Source: an uncultured Prevotellaceae bacterium
Lineage (GTDB): Bacteria > Bacteroidota > Bacteroidia > Bacteroidales > Muribaculaceae
Assembly (NCBI GenBank): GCA_937896015.1
Contig: CALBLR010000265.1
Location: 1 to 6,198, forward strand
Length of the DNA: 6,198 nt
Reading direction: 5' to 3'
Below are positions 5,829 to 6,198 of this stretch, piece by piece; position 1 is the stretch's first letter, and the number at the start of each line of letters is the position of its first letter. Both the position numbers and the translations under genes were made by a program. The notes beneath the pieces were generated by a model that was not told where the DNA came from, ran no database searches, and saw only the letters and a list, made by a program, of their open reading frames with translations.

Positions 5829-6198
5829 ATGGGAAGAATTAATTGCTTCATTCCGTTTGCTAACGCAGAACAGGTCAACAAGACTATCGAAGGCCTTAAA
5901 AACAACGAGCTCATCAACAAAATCTACCTCCTGGCCACTCCTGAGGCCCAGGGCACCGTTGAGGGCTGCGAGGTGATAAATGTGAAGAACCTCACCGCTT
6001 CGGCCACCATCAAGGCCATCGCCGCCAAGGCCGACGCCGACTTTGTGCTGTTCTACACCAAATACAACACACTCAAGTTCGCTCCGTTTGCCATCGAGCG
6101 TTTTGTGACCATAGCGCAAGACAGCCAGTCGGCCCTCTGCTATGCCGACCACTACAATGTGACCGACAACGGCGCCGACAAGGCTCCCGTGATTGACT
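5829..6198 (+). CDS. N-terminal part of a second two-domain glycosyltransferase (right-edge partial)
   Basis: The frame is open from the ATG at 5829 to the window edge, giving 123 complete codons plus one base. The visible part is a paralog of the divergent N-terminal GT-A domain of the preceding gene. IKAIAA (61-66), LFYTK (74-78), AIER (88-91), YADHY (105-109) and KAPVID (118-123) line up with AVKAIAA, LLYTK, ALER, YADHY and KAPVID there, in the same order and spacing. No signal peptide is present (MGRINCFIPFANAEQ), so the protein is cytoplasmic. By paralogy a GT2 domain should follow beyond the window; this is inference. With the preceding gene it forms a tandem pair, which could let two enzymes with different sugar or acceptor preference act in one pathway. 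Confidence 0.9.
   Translation, partial: MGRINCFIPFANAEQVNKTIEGLKNNELINKIYLLATPEAQGTVEGCEVINVKNLTASATIKAIAAKADADFVLFYTKYNTLKFAPFAIERFVTIAQDSQSALCYADHYNVTDNGADKAPVID

Overview
The window looks like chromosomal DNA from a GC-rich gut Bacteroidales bacterium; a Muribaculaceae-type genome would fit, but this is inferred. The reasons are a Bacteroidetes-type -7 promoter box (TAnnTTTG), A/T-rich leaders without Shine-Dalgarno sequences, and protein families I associate with this order. All genes are on the + strand. Coding DNA is GC-rich with strongly biased third positions, which produces long but spurious antisense ORFs. I found no tRNA, rRNA, CRISPR array, insertion sequence or phage gene.

Layout: (1) bases 2-1036 are the 3' part of a gene for a large secreted protein, cut by the window's left edge. 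(2) Bases 1037-1274 are intergenic, with a rho-independent terminator, a Bacteroidetes-type promoter, a 12-bp palindrome near the expected transcription start, and a 12-bp inverted repeat around the promoter. (3) Bases 1275-4286 encode a complete 1003-residue secreted protein. From N- to C-terminus it has a signal peptide, a small alpha/beta domain, an N-acetylmuramoyl-L-alanine amidase-like zinc domain split by a golvesin/Xly-type beta domain, a fibronectin-III-like domain, and a roughly 300-residue C-terminal alpha/beta domain. The first gene is its tandem paralog over the region visible. (4) Bases 4332-5798 encode a 488-residue cytoplasmic protein with two consecutive GT-A-type glycosyltransferase domains, the second a canonical GT2. 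(5) From base 5829 to the right edge lies the start of a second paralog of that glycosyltransferase.

The arrangement is therefore A-A'-B-B': two tandem secreted amidase-like proteins followed by two tandem two-domain glycosyltransferases. The terminator separates A from A'. A', B and B' are spaced by only 45 and 30 bp with no terminator, so they are probably one transcript from the promoter near 1207. A plausible reading is a cell-envelope locus in which cytoplasmic glycosyltransferases build a glycan and the exported proteins act on or bind cell-wall or surface polysaccharide. The link between the two groups is inferred from gene order only; no substrate can be read from the sequence.
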